DNA of 64,000 nt from Alphaproteobacteria bacterium (GTDB lineage Bacteria > Pseudomonadota > Alphaproteobacteria > Rhodobacterales > Rhodobacteraceae). The notes under the pieces are model-generated. The model was not told the origin of the DNA. It saw nothing but the letters and a program-made list of their open reading frames with translations, and did not search any database. The DNA lies in NCBI GenBank assembly GCA_030431825.1, contig JAUIIJ010000019.1, positions 1 through 64,000 on the forward strand. The letters run 5' to 3'. A program made the position numbers and the translations under genes. Of the stretch, positions 45,572-53,921 are shown one piece after another; the stretch's first letter is position 1; the number at the start of each line of letters is the position of its first letter.

Positions 45572-47218
45572 CTATCCTTTGTAGCCATAGTCCTGCTCTG
45601 CCTGCTCCGGTGTGATGAACCCGGCGCGCAGGTCTTCCGCGACCCGGTCGGCGGCGCGATCCGCGGGTGTACCATAGCCGCCGCCGCCGGGCAGGCTCAG
45701 GCGCAGGCGCTGGCCGTTCCGGACCAGTTGCCGACCCTTGCTGCGAAGCGCCGTCCCATCTGCGAGCTCGACCCGGCCCGGGGCGCCCGCGCCACCACCA
45801 TCGCGGCCACGGGCAGGATTGTCGACCCGATCGAACATCGCGTTGAAATAGAAATCGTATCCCGCGCGCGGCTCGATCTCGATGACCTGGCCCAGTCCGC
45901 CACGCCATGCCCCCGCGCCACCCGACCCCTCGCGCAGGTCCTTGCGCCAGACGGTGATCGGGCCGACATGTTCGGTCGCTTCGACGCTCATCGTCGAGAC
46001 ACCCGAGGGAAAGGCCGTGGCCGAAAGCCCGTCAAGCGCAGGGCGAGCGCCGGTGCCGCCCGAGTTGAACATCAACACCTCGCGGTTGGGCAGTCCGCTG
46101 TCCGGGTCTCTGGGCCGTGCGGAAATCTGGATATTCCACAGCGCGCTCGCCCCTTCGGCGGGAACGGTTGCGGGCAGCGCCTGATGCAACGCGCCCAGCA
46201 CCACGTCGGGCACCAGATGCCCGAGGACGTGACGCACCGACACCGGTGCCGGTCGCCTTGCTGCCAGAATGCAGCCCTCGGGCGCGGTGATCTCGAACGG
46301 TTCGAGCGAACCGGTATTGTTGGGCACCTGCGGTGCGATTGCGCATTTCAGGCCGTAACAGGCATAGGCGCGGGTATAGACTTCGGGACAGTTCACCCCG
46401 AAACGGCTCATCCCCGACGTGCCCGCGAAATCCGCCCGCAGCGTATCGCCGTTCACGTCTAGCCGGACCACCATCTGTACCGGTGCGTCATAGCCATCGA
46501 CCTGCATCCGGTGGCTGAAACTGCCGTCCGGAACCCCGGCAATGGCCTCGCGGGTGGCCTTGCGGCTGGCGTCGATGATGAAATCGGCGAGACCGTCCAG
46601 ATCCGCAATTCCGAACTCGCCCATCATCGACTGCAACCGCCGGTCGCCGGCCTCGTTACAGGCGGCGAGCGAGTACATGTCGCCCACAACCTGATCCGGT
46701 TCGCGCACATTGGCGCGCACCAGCCGGATCAGGTCGCGCGCAACCTCGCCACGCTCGGCGAATTTCATGATCGGGATCAGCAGGCCCTCTTCGAATACCT
46801 CGTTGCCGTCGGGGCCAAAACCGCGCCCGCCGATATCGACCACATGGGCAGTACAGGCAAAGAAACCGATATGCCGGCCATCCCGGAACGACGGTGAAAC
46901 AACGGTGATGTCGTGCAGATGGCCCGTGCCCATCCAGGGATCGTTGGTGATGAAAACATCGCCTTCGAAAATGTTCTGCGCACCGATTTCGCGCACGAAA
47001 TGCGTGACACTCTCGGCCATGGCGTTCACATGTCCCGGCGTGCCGGTCACCGCCTGCGCCATCATGCGCCCCTGACGGTCGAACAGCCCGGCGGACAGGT
47101 CCCCGGCCTCGCGAACCGACGTGGAAAAGGCGGTGCGGATCAGCGTCGTCGCCTGCTCCTCGACAACCGCGATCAGGCGGTTCCACATGATCTGATAGTC
47201 GATGGCGGTGGGGGTCAT
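45572..47218 (-). CDS. Hydantoinase B/oxoprolinase-family subunit (HyuB)
   Basis: The 548-residue protein matches HyuB, the B subunit of ATP-dependent hydantoinases, 5-oxoprolinases and acetone-carboxylase relatives. Visible blocks are AFSTSVREAGDLSAGLFD, a metal-site-like HTHDI-type TGHLHDITVV near 116, and the glycine-rich C-terminal SLPGGGGYGTP. Its ATG overlaps the HyuA gene by 4 bp, so the two subunits are made together. The pair would open a cyclic amide with ATP. Together with the FAD amine oxidase upstream, N-methylhydantoin or creatinine-type substrates are possible, but no N-carbamoyl amidase is present. The length is normal for the family. Confidence 0.9.
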   Translation of the reverse strand: MTPTAIDYQIMWNRLIAVVEEQATTLIRTAFSTSVREAGDLSAGLFDRQGRMMAQAVTGTPGHVNAMAESVTHFVREIGAQNIFEGDVFITNDPWMGTGHLHDITVVSPSFRDGRHIGFFACTAHVVDIGGRGFGPDGNEVFEEGLLIPIMKFAERGEVARDLIRLVRANVREPDQVVGDMYSLAACNEAGDRRLQSMMGEFGIADLDGLADFIIDASRKATREAIAGVPDGSFSHRMQVDGYDAPVQMVVRLDVNGDTLRADFAGTSGMSRFGVNCPEVYTRAYACYGLKCAIAPQVPNNTGSLEPFEITAPEGCILAARRPAPVSVRHVLGHLVPDVVLGALHQALPATVPAEGASALWNIQISARPRDPDSGLPNREVLMFNSGGTGARPALDGLSATAFPSGVSTMSVEATEHVGPITVWRKDLREGSGGAGAWRGGLGQVIEIEPRAGYDFYFNAMFDRVDNPARGRDGGGAGAPGRVELADGTALRSKGRQLVRNGQRLRLSLPGGGGYGTPADRAADRVAEDLRAGFITPEQAEQDYGYKG

Positions 47219-49302
47219 GGCCGGTCTCCCTTGCGGATCAGGCGCAGGCTGCCGTCGCCCTGCCCGATGCAGCGATAGCCCGAGGTGACAATGGTTGTGG
47301 TCTCGCTCTCGACGATGATCGCGGGGCCTTCGACGGCGCGGCCGGGCGTCATGCTCGCGCGCTCGACCTCCTGCGCCCTGACGGTCTGGCGCAGGGCCGC
47401 GTCATAGAATTCACGCTGGCGCAGCGGCGCGACCGTCGTGCCGCTGTCGTGGCGGGTCACCGGTGGCGTTTCGGGCAGGTGCGAGGCAACCACAAGCGAC
47501 CAGTTGGTGATTTCGACGCCAAGCCCGTCAATTGTCCGCCCGAACAACGTGCGATAGGCGGCCTCGAACGCCGTCAGTATCTCGGCCCGGTCGCCATCTG
47601 CAAACGTCTTGTGGGGCAAAGGCACCGGAATTTCCCAGCCCTGCCCGGCATAGCGCATGAACGCCGTCAGCCGTGTTGTGGTCTCGGCCTCCTTAGCGCC
47701 GTCTCGGACAAAGGCGGTGGCCTCTTCCTTAAGCTCGGCCAATGCGGCATTGACACTGTTCGCGTCAAAGGCGTCGAGCCGCTGGAACAGCCCGCGCGTG
47801 GCCTCGTAGCTGAAGGGTGCCTTGAGAAAACCGATGGCCGATCCGACCCCCGCGCCGGGCGGAATGATCAGTTCGCGGATGCCAAGTTTCTCGCACAGCC
47901 GACAGGCGTGCAGCGGCGCGCCGCCGCCAAAGCCGATCATGGTGAAATGTTCGATATCGCGGCCGTTTTCCACGCTGTGCACGCGCGCTGCATTGGCCAT
48001 GTTCTCGTCCACCATTTCGGTGACGCCAAAGGCCGCTTCCGCGGCCGACATGCCCAGCTTTTGGGCCAGTTTGCCGGTCACGGCGGAGTCCGACGCGGCG
48101 ACCGACAGCGGGATCGCCCCCCCGGCGAAATTGTCGGGATCGAGCCGGCCCAGCAACAGGTTTGCATCGGTCACCGTCGGCTCGTCGCCTCCGCGTCCGT
48201 AGCAGGCGGGTCCGGGCTCTGAACCGGCAGAGCGCGGGCCGACCTGGATACGGCCCAGCGTGTCGATCGACGCGATCGATCCGCCGCCCGCTCCGATCTC
48301 GACCATCTCGACCACCGGGGTGGAAACCGTCATGCCCGACCCTTTCTTGAAGCGATAAGTCCGGGCAACCTCGAAGGTGTTCGCGGTCTTGGGCATCCCG
48401 TCCTCGATCAGGCAGATCTTGGCGGTGGTGCCTCCCATGTCAAATGACAGGACCGCGTCGCGCCCGTGCCCACGGGCGTAATCTGCGGCAAAGATGGCCC
48501 CGCCCGCCGGTCCGGATTCGAGCAATCGAACCGGCTGTTCCGCCGCCGTTTCGACCGAGATCAGCCCGCCGCCGGAATGCAGCATGAAGACCGGCGCGCT
48601 CACGCCCGCCTCGTCCAGTCGCCGCACCAGCCGGCCAAGATAGGCAGCGACCTGTGGCTGGACATAGGCATTGGCGATGACCGTGTTGAACCGGGGCAGT
48701 TCACGCATTTGCGGCGAGATCACGGAAGACAGTGAAATCGACAGTTCCGGCGCGGCCGCGCGCAGGGCTTCGGCCATCTGGCGTTCATGGGCATCATTGG
48801 CATAGGCATGCATCAGGCCGATCGCCACCGCCTCGTATCCACCATCCAGAACGCGCCGGACCATCTCGGCGACCTCGGCCTTGTCCAGCGCCAGCAGCAC
48901 CTCGCCGGACGGGCCGATGCGCTCGGACAGCGTGAAACGATGCTCGCGCGGGACCAGCGGTTTGGGCAGCGAGAGGTTCAGGTCATATTGCTCGAACCGG
49001 TTTTCCGACCGCATTTCGATGACATCGCGAAACCCCTCGGTGGTGATGAACGCCAGCTTTGCCCCGCGCCGCTCGATCAGCGCGTTGGTCACGAGCGTGG
49101 TGCCATGGATCACCTGCCCGATCTCGGACATGGCAACCCCGGCCTTGTCGGCGGCAAGCCCGATCCCGTCCAGGATTGCCTGTTCGGGTTGCGCGTAATT
49201 GGTCAGCACCTTGCTGGTCGCCAGCCCGCCGGCATGGGACAGGGCGGCATCGGTGAAAGTACCGCCGATATCTACTCCGACGCGGATCATGGAATGGGTC
49301 AT
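47215..49302 (-). CDS. Hydantoinase A/oxoprolinase-family subunit (HyuA)
   Basis: The 695-residue protein is a HyuA homologue with the actin-like ATPase motif DIGGTFTDA (about 10-18), HGTTLVTNALIERRG near 68-82, and the phosphate-2-like DMGGTTAK block near 290. It supplies the ATPase half that activates a cyclic amide for ring opening with HyuB. It sits 3 bp after the FAD oxidase gene and overlaps hyuB by 4 bp, an operon in the order oxidase, HyuA, HyuB, SDR. The N-terminal ATG at 49302 is used; another in-frame ATG four codons later is equally possible. A stand-alone 5-oxoprolinase or acetone carboxylase role cannot be excluded. Confidence 0.9.
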   Translation of the reverse strand: MTHSMIRVGVDIGGTFTDAALSHAGGLATSKVLTNYAQPEQAILDGIGLAADKAGVAMSEIGQVIHGTTLVTNALIERRGAKLAFITTEGFRDVIEMRSENRFEQYDLNLSLPKPLVPREHRFTLSERIGPSGEVLLALDKAEVAEMVRRVLDGGYEAVAIGLMHAYANDAHERQMAEALRAAAPELSISLSSVISPQMRELPRFNTVIANAYVQPQVAAYLGRLVRRLDEAGVSAPVFMLHSGGGLISVETAAEQPVRLLESGPAGGAIFAADYARGHGRDAVLSFDMGGTTAKICLIEDGMPKTANTFEVARTYRFKKGSGMTVSTPVVEMVEIGAGGGSIASIDTLGRIQVGPRSAGSEPGPACYGRGGDEPTVTDANLLLGRLDPDNFAGGAIPLSVAASDSAVTGKLAQKLGMSAAEAAFGVTEMVDENMANAARVHSVENGRDIEHFTMIGFGGGAPLHACRLCEKLGIRELIIPPGAGVGSAIGFLKAPFSYEATRGLFQRLDAFDANSVNAALAELKEEATAFVRDGAKEAETTTRLTAFMRYAGQGWEIPVPLPHKTFADGDRAEILTAFEAAYRTLFGRTIDGLGVEITNWSLVVASHLPETPPVTRHDSGTTVAPLRQREFYDAALRQTVRAQEVERASMTPGRAVEGPAIIVESETTTIVTSGYRCIGQGDGSLRLIRKGDRP

Positions 49303-49305
49303 GGC

Positions 49306-50580
49306 TCAGATTGCCCTGATTATCTGGTTGGCGGTAAAGGCGGACTGATACAGTCGCGACATGAGCGGCGCGGTGGGCACTGTCGACATGTCGCTTATCG
49401 GCAGCGGCAGGTCGGCAGGGTCCATGCCGGTCAGCAGATCGGACATGGTTTTCCCGAAAATGGTGCCGGTGGTAATGCCCCTGCCGTTATAGCCGATCGG
49501 GGTATACAGGTTCGGGGCGAGTTGATGAATGCGCGGCAGGTGATCGGGCGTCATCGCGATCTGACCGTGCCAGGCCTCGTCGAATTCGACCGGGCCAAGG
49601 CCGGGAAACAGGCGGGCGATCCGTTTTTGCGCCCAGCGATGCGTCAGCCCGCCATCCTTGTGCCCCATCACCTTGCCCATCGAACCGATCAGCAGGCGAT
49701 CATGGGCATCGCGGCGCAGGTTGAACATGATCTGCCCGGTGTCCCAGACGCCCTGTCGCCCCGGCAGGATATACCCGGCTTCCGGGCCGAGCGGCCTGGT
49801 GGCAAGCTGAAAATAGTTGATGACCGTAAAGACGCGTTTCAGACCCGGCCAAAGGTCATCGGAATAGGCGTTCGTGCCCAGCACCACCGACCTTGCCGTC
49901 ACAACGCCTCCCTTTGTCTCAACCTTCCACAAATGGCCGTCCCGGCGCAGTTTCGTGGCGCGCAGCCCGGTGCTGATCCTTGCGCCGGCCCCGAGTGCGG
50001 CACGGGCAAGGCCGCGACAATAGCCCATCGGGTTGATCGTGCCACAGCGGTGATCGACCAGACCGCCGTGAAAATGATCGGTGCCGATCAGTTCGGAGAC
50101 CTCTTCCCGGCCCAGCAGATCGACAGGCTCGCCCAGTTGCTGCCAGTCCTTGTGGCGGGCTTCAAGATCGGCGAAACCGCTCGGGCCATGTGCCGCGTGA
50201 ATCGTACCGCTGCGGGTGACTTCGCAGCGGATCTGGTGCTTTTCGATCAGCGAAAAGACGATTTCCGGCCCTTTTCCGAACAGCCTGACAAAGCGCGGAC
50301 CGTATGTATCGCCCAGAACTTCACGTACCTTGCGCGGCGGCAACCAGACCCCGGCGTTGACCAGCCCGACATTGCGTCCCGATCCGCCATAGCCAATCTG
50401 CTCGGCCTCGATCACATGCGCCGACAGACCCTTTTCCGCACAATGCAATGCCGTCGACAGACCCGTGAAACCTCCGCCCACGATGGCAACATCCACGGTG
50501 GTGTCCTGGTCCAGAGATGCGCGAAAATCCGGCTCCTGCGCCGACACATCCCAAAGCGATATGGCATCATGTGCGCTCAT
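49306..50580 (-). CDS. FAD-dependent amine/D-amino acid oxidase-family enzyme
   Basis: The 424-residue flavoprotein is a DAO-family oxidase of the PuuB/OrdL type. The FAD-binding GGGFTGLSTALHCAEKG starts near residue 35, the GYGGSGRNVGLVN block follows, and the C-terminal FAD-contact YNGRGITTGTIFGK region is visible near 375-390. It would oxidise an amine or N-methyl amino acid such as sarcosine or gamma-glutamylputrescine. It is the first gene of the leftward HyuA-HyuB operon and divergent from a rhodanese gene across a 114-bp AT-rich gap. An IclR regulator lies just beyond the rhodanese. The substrate is open; a sarcosine-type role would fit hydantoinase neighbours. Confidence 0.88.
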   Translation of the reverse strand: MSAHDAISLWDVSAQEPDFRASLDQDTTVDVAIVGGGFTGLSTALHCAEKGLSAHVIEAEQIGYGGSGRNVGLVNAGVWLPPRKVREVLGDTYGPRFVRLFGKGPEIVFSLIEKHQIRCEVTRSGTIHAAHGPSGFADLEARHKDWQQLGEPVDLLGREEVSELIGTDHFHGGLVDHRCGTINPMGYCRGLARAALGAGARISTGLRATKLRRDGHLWKVETKGGVVTARSVVLGTNAYSDDLWPGLKRVFTVINYFQLATRPLGPEAGYILPGRQGVWDTGQIMFNLRRDAHDRLLIGSMGKVMGHKDGGLTHRWAQKRIARLFPGLGPVEFDEAWHGQIAMTPDHLPRIHQLAPNLYTPIGYNGRGITTGTIFGKTMSDLLTGMDPADLPLPISDMSTVPTAPLMSRLYQSAFTANQIIRAI

Positions 50581-50694
50581 GGCTTGATTCTCCTACGCCG
50601 AGACGGCTGTCATCGCCAGACGAAACGTTGCACGGCGATTCTTGTCGTGTCAATATATGCAATAGTTGTTTCTTATATCAGCACAGGAAGCAGG

Positions 50695-51099
50695 ATGTCA
50701 CAACTCAAGACCTCTTCGGCACAGATGGTGGCCGATGCCCGCGCGCGCATTAACGAGATCGAAACCAGGGACCTCATCGCCATGCTCGATGATCCGAACG
50801 TGGTGGTGGTCGACATAAGGGACGTGCGCGAACGTCAGCGCAGCGGTTACATCCCGGGCAGCTTTCATGCGCCGCGCGGCATGATCGAATTCTGGGTCGA
50901 CCCCGAAAGCCCCTATTTCAAGGATATCTTTGGCCAGCGGGACAAGACCTTTGTCTTTCATTGTGCCTCGGGCTGGCGCTCGGCGCTGACAACGGCGACG
51001 CTGCAGGACATGGGGTTTGAGGCCTCCCACCTCAGGGAAGGTTTTTCGTCCTGGGAGAAACAGGGCGGACCGGTGGAGTTCCCCGAAACCAAATCCTGA
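50695..51099 (+). CDS. Single-domain rhodanese-like sulfurtransferase
   Basis: The 134-residue protein is a single rhodanese domain with the CDC25-like loop HCASGWRS, whose Cys90 would form the persulfide. Other signature parts are VVVDIRDVRERQRSGYIPGS and FSSWEKQGGP. The start has AGGAAGC ahead. It is divergent from an FAD oxidase-hydantoinase operon, and its stop faces an IclR gene stop across 44 bp. It might transfer sulfur in a sulfur-containing hydantoin (thiohydantoin-like) route, but that is only suggested by the neighbours. Confidence 0.9.
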   Translation: MSQLKTSSAQMVADARARINEIETRDLIAMLDDPNVVVVDIRDVRERQRSGYIPGSFHAPRGMIEFWVDPESPYFKDIFGQRDKTFVFHCASGWRSALTTATLQDMGFEASHLREGFSSWEKQGGPVEFPETKS

Positions 51100-51143
51100 G
51101 CCGCGGCGAAGCGTTTTGCGACACTCCCGGCTCGCCTGACACT

Positions 51144-51914
51144 CTAGGTGGCGCGCAGCTTGTCCGAGACGCTGCGCGCCGCATGCACGACAAGCGCGCC
51201 AAAGCGTTCCTCTCCGCCCCCGGGCAGGTTTATATCCGGCAGCGAGATGCCCAACGCCCCGACAGGCTCTCCCTCGGGCAAGGTAATTGCGGCTCCAAAG
51301 CTCAGGATCCGGTCGCGGAACTCGCCGGTGTCAAAGGCATAGCCACGCTTGAGCGTCAGTTGCATGTCCTGTTCCAGCGTCGCAGGGTCGGTAATCGTGC
51401 GGTCGGTATAGCGTTCCATCGCGACGCCGATCTGGTCGCGAAGGTTGTCGAAATCCGCCGCAAGGATCGCCTTGCCAGTGCCCACGCAATGCAGCGGCGC
51501 CGTACCGCCGATGGCGTTCCAGGACCGGATCGGCTTTTGGCTGTCGACCTTGTCGATATAGACCACCGACAGGTTCTCGCGCACTGCCAGATAAACCGTT
51601 TCACCGGTTTCCTGCGACAGAAAGCTCAACTCGGCGGCGGCCAATTCCCGCAGTTTCAGGTTTTCGACCCGTGCACGCCCAACCCGCCACGCCTTGAGCG
51701 TCGCCGCATAGGTCTTGTCGGGAAGGTGCTGAACATAGCCCAGCGTCGTCAGCGTCTGCAGCAACCGGAACGTGTTCGACTTGGTCAGTCCCAGTTCCCT
51801 TGACAGATCGGTGACCCCCTTGCCCTCCTGTGACCCGGCGAGGTTTTCGAGGATCGACAGCCCCTTGGACAGGGTGGAATCTACCCTGGGTTCTTTCCGC
51901 TCGCCTGAAGTCAT
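51144..51914 (-). CDS. IclR-family transcriptional regulator
   Basis: The 256-residue protein has an N-terminal IclR winged helix (SKGLSILENLAGSQEGKGVTDLSREL and LTKSNTFRLLQTLTTLGYV, about 16-60) and the IclR effector domain with SWNAIGGTAPLHCVGTGKAILA and AFDTGEFRDRI. It is convergent with the rhodanese gene and near the FAD oxidase-HyuAB operon, which is the likely target. Autoregulation through the 292-bp gap upstream is also possible; I see no clear operator there. Confidence 0.9.
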   Translation of the reverse strand: MTSGERKEPRVDSTLSKGLSILENLAGSQEGKGVTDLSRELGLTKSNTFRLLQTLTTLGYVQHLPDKTYAATLKAWRVGRARVENLKLRELAAAELSFLSQETGETVYLAVRENLSVVYIDKVDSQKPIRSWNAIGGTAPLHCVGTGKAILAADFDNLRDQIGVAMERYTDRTITDPATLEQDMQLTLKRGYAFDTGEFRDRILSFGAAITLPEGEPVGALGISLPDINLPGGGEERFGALVVHAARSVSDKLRAT

Positions 51915-52206
51915 CTGGGCCTGTTCCTGTTTTGCGCAGGGTAGCAGCTTGGCCGGCGGTTCGGAAGATGGCGGATTATGTGTTCCGATCGGGTGCCATT
52001 CTGCGCACCCGGTCGTATATCCGCCTGGTGCGGTGTCATGTCATGTGAACGTCACCTGTCATCAGGAGAGTAGACACGTCGATGTCCTTTGCATGCAGGA
52101 TTGCGGCAACGAGTTTGAGAGAAGCCAGGCGCGCCGCGACCGGAAACAGGTTGCGATGCGGAAGGAACAAAAATAGAACTGCGCCCAGTTGAAGGAATCG
52201 CCCGAC

Positions 52207-53406
52207 ATGTCCATGTTTCGTACCGCTCTCATTCTGGGGCTGCTCTCGGCAGTGGGACCCTTTGCAATCGACATGTACCTGCCCGCGATGCCAGCCATTT
52301 CCGCAGGGCTTGGGGCGGAGGTTGTGGAAGTTCAGTACACCTTGATTGCCTATTTCGTGGCTTTCGGCGTTGCGCAGCTCGTCTATGGACCCTGGGCCGA
52401 TCAGGCAGGGCGCAAGGCACCCATGTATGTCGGGATCACCGTGTTCCTGCTCGCCACGGTCGGCTGCGCATTGGCACCGTCGATTGACTGGTTGATTGCG
52501 TTCCGCGCGCTGCAGGGTGTGGGTAGCGCCGCCTTGATGGTGGTACCGCGCGCGGTGATCCGCGATCTGCACACCGGACCGGACGCGACGCGCTTGATGG
52601 CGATGGTCATGCTGGTCATCTCGGTCTCGCCGATGCTGGCCCCTCTCGCCGGCAGCGCGCTGATCATGTTGGGAGACTGGCGGCTTATCTTCTGGGCGCT
52701 CGCCTGTGCCGCGCTGATCAGCCTTCTGCTGACGGCAACCGTGCTGCCGGAAACCCTGGCCCCGGAAAACCGCATACCGATCAACCTGCGCAACCTTGTG
52801 AAGGGTGCCGGAATATTGCTGCGCGATCCGGTGTTCATGGGGCTGACCTTTGTCGGGGCCTGCGGCTTTGCCAGCTTCATGGTCTTCATTGCCAGTGCCT
52901 CTTTCGTGTATACAGAACAGTTCGGTCTCGGCCCGACCCAGTTCAGCCTTGCCTTCGCGGTCAACGCGATCGGGTTCTTCGCGGCATCGCAGGCCGCCGC
53001 GCCACTTGGAGAACGCTGGGGTGCGCTCACCGTCATTCGATGGGCGTCAATCGGTTTCGCCCTGTCTGCCGCGCTGCTTTTCGCAGTGCTGTCACTCGGT
53101 TTCGTCGGTCTTGGAATTGTCATGACGGGTCTGTTTGCGGCCAATGCCTGCCTTGGCCTGATCATCCCCACGACGATGGTCATGGCACTGGATCCGCATG
53201 GTGAAATTGCCGGGCTGGCGTCTTCGCTGGGCGGCACATTGCAGATGGTGACGGGCGGGTTGATCGTCGTTCTGAGCGGAGGGTTTTTTGATGGAACGGC
53301 AATCCCGATGGTCGGAGCCATCGCGTTCTGTGCACTGGCCTCCCTCGTTCTGGCCCTGCTGACCCTGCGCAGCATGGCGCGCGTGGACCTGTCTACACCG
53401 ACCTGA
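52207..53406 (+). CDS. Bcr/CflA-type MFS multidrug exporter
   Basis: The 399-residue protein has the 12-helix layout and early motif of Bcr/CflA drug-resistance transporters: GPFAIDMYLPAMPAI (about 15-29), YGPWADQAGRK between helices 2 and 3 (motif A) and RALQGVGSAALMVVPRAVIRD (about 100-120). It would export small hydrophobic or amphiphilic compounds by proton antiport. I chose the ATG at 52207 with an AAGGA element 10 bases upstream; a TTG at 52189 and an ATG at 52213 are in frame. No regulator or partner gene is adjacent, so the substrate is unknown. Confidence 0.9.
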   Translation: MSMFRTALILGLLSAVGPFAIDMYLPAMPAISAGLGAEVVEVQYTLIAYFVAFGVAQLVYGPWADQAGRKAPMYVGITVFLLATVGCALAPSIDWLIAFRALQGVGSAALMVVPRAVIRDLHTGPDATRLMAMVMLVISVSPMLAPLAGSALIMLGDWRLIFWALACAALISLLLTATVLPETLAPENRIPINLRNLVKGAGILLRDPVFMGLTFVGACGFASFMVFIASASFVYTEQFGLGPTQFSLAFAVNAIGFFAASQAAAPLGERWGALTVIRWASIGFALSAALLFAVLSLGFVGLGIVMTGLFAANACLGLIIPTTMVMALDPHGEIAGLASSLGGTLQMVTGGLIVVLSGGFFDGTAIPMVGAIAFCALASLVLALLTLRSMARVDLSTPT

Positions 53407-53764
53407 CCCATCGACCACGTGGCCCGAGCGGATATCGGTTTCGGGCGGCCGCAGTCACGATGCCGGGGCGCAACGAACCGGCGGGCGCCTGCGTTCCGGA
53501 TTCCGTGCAGACGGGCATGGGTTTTCGACCGGAACCAGCGCTTGGGCGGAATGTCACAGCGGATGAGTCCAATTGCGCGCCCTGGTCAGGCACGCCCGGG
53601 CTCTGCGTGCCGCTGATTGCCTCCGGGATAGGCACGTTAGCGCAAGACACTGAAAACCCGCCGATAATACGGAACAGCGCAGTCGCGCCGGGCAAGAAAA
53701 CGATCTCGACGAAATCCCTTAGTTAAAAAAATTTTCCTGTTGAGAAGAAAATGCTTTGGAAAAT
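53407..53764. other. Intergenic region without a recognisable gene
   Basis: The 515-bp gap between the MFS exporter and the Amt-like gene contains only short overlapping frames (65-100 codons) with no ribosome-binding site and no similarity I recognise. The last part is AT-rich and includes GGAAAAT-TGGC-ATTTTCC (53758-53775), an inverted repeat overlapping the sigma54-like promoter. Confidence 0.5.
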
Positions 53765-53780
53765 TGGCATTTTCCCTGCA
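53765..53780 (+). promoter_or_regulatory. Sigma54-type (-24/-12) promoter candidate for the Amt-like gene
   Basis: TGGCATTTTCCCTGCA matches the sigma54 pattern TGGCAC-N5-TTGCA at the invariant GG and GC dinucleotides with the exact spacing, 9 of 12 defined positions overall. Nitrogen-controlled (NtrC) promoters of Amt genes are commonly of this kind. I saw no clear NtrC site upstream. Confidence 0.5.
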
Positions 53781-53798
53781 TCATAGAAAAGGTCGTTC

Positions 53799-53820
53799 GA
53801 CCAATCCGTCTGAATTGGTC
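53799..53820. promoter_or_regulatory. Inverted repeat just downstream of the putative start of transcription
   Basis: GACCAAT and ATTGGTC are perfectly complementary with an 8-bp spacer, about 20 bp after the sigma54-like -12 element. ACCA/TGGT half-sites are typical of GntR regulators; the regulator encoded at 55772-56491 is a candidate. Confidence 0.5.
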
Positions 53821-53921
53821 CATGCGGCGCGGGCATTGGTCTTCCGAGGGACGACCCTGAGTCCGCCAACGGCGTCCGGGGGAAACCCGGCGTTAGAACA
53901 AACCAAGAGGGAAGACAAAAT

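Noticed and set aside
52034-52073. Cluster of TGTCA-type words in the gap before the MFS exporter, considered as a Pho box
   Set aside because: The words are 5, 10 and 7 bp apart, not the 11-bp spacing needed for PhoB repeats.
53419-53726. Short plus-strand frames of 65-88 codons in the 515-bp gap
   Set aside because: They overlap each other, lack ribosome-binding sites and show no similarity or codon pattern like the neighbouring genes.
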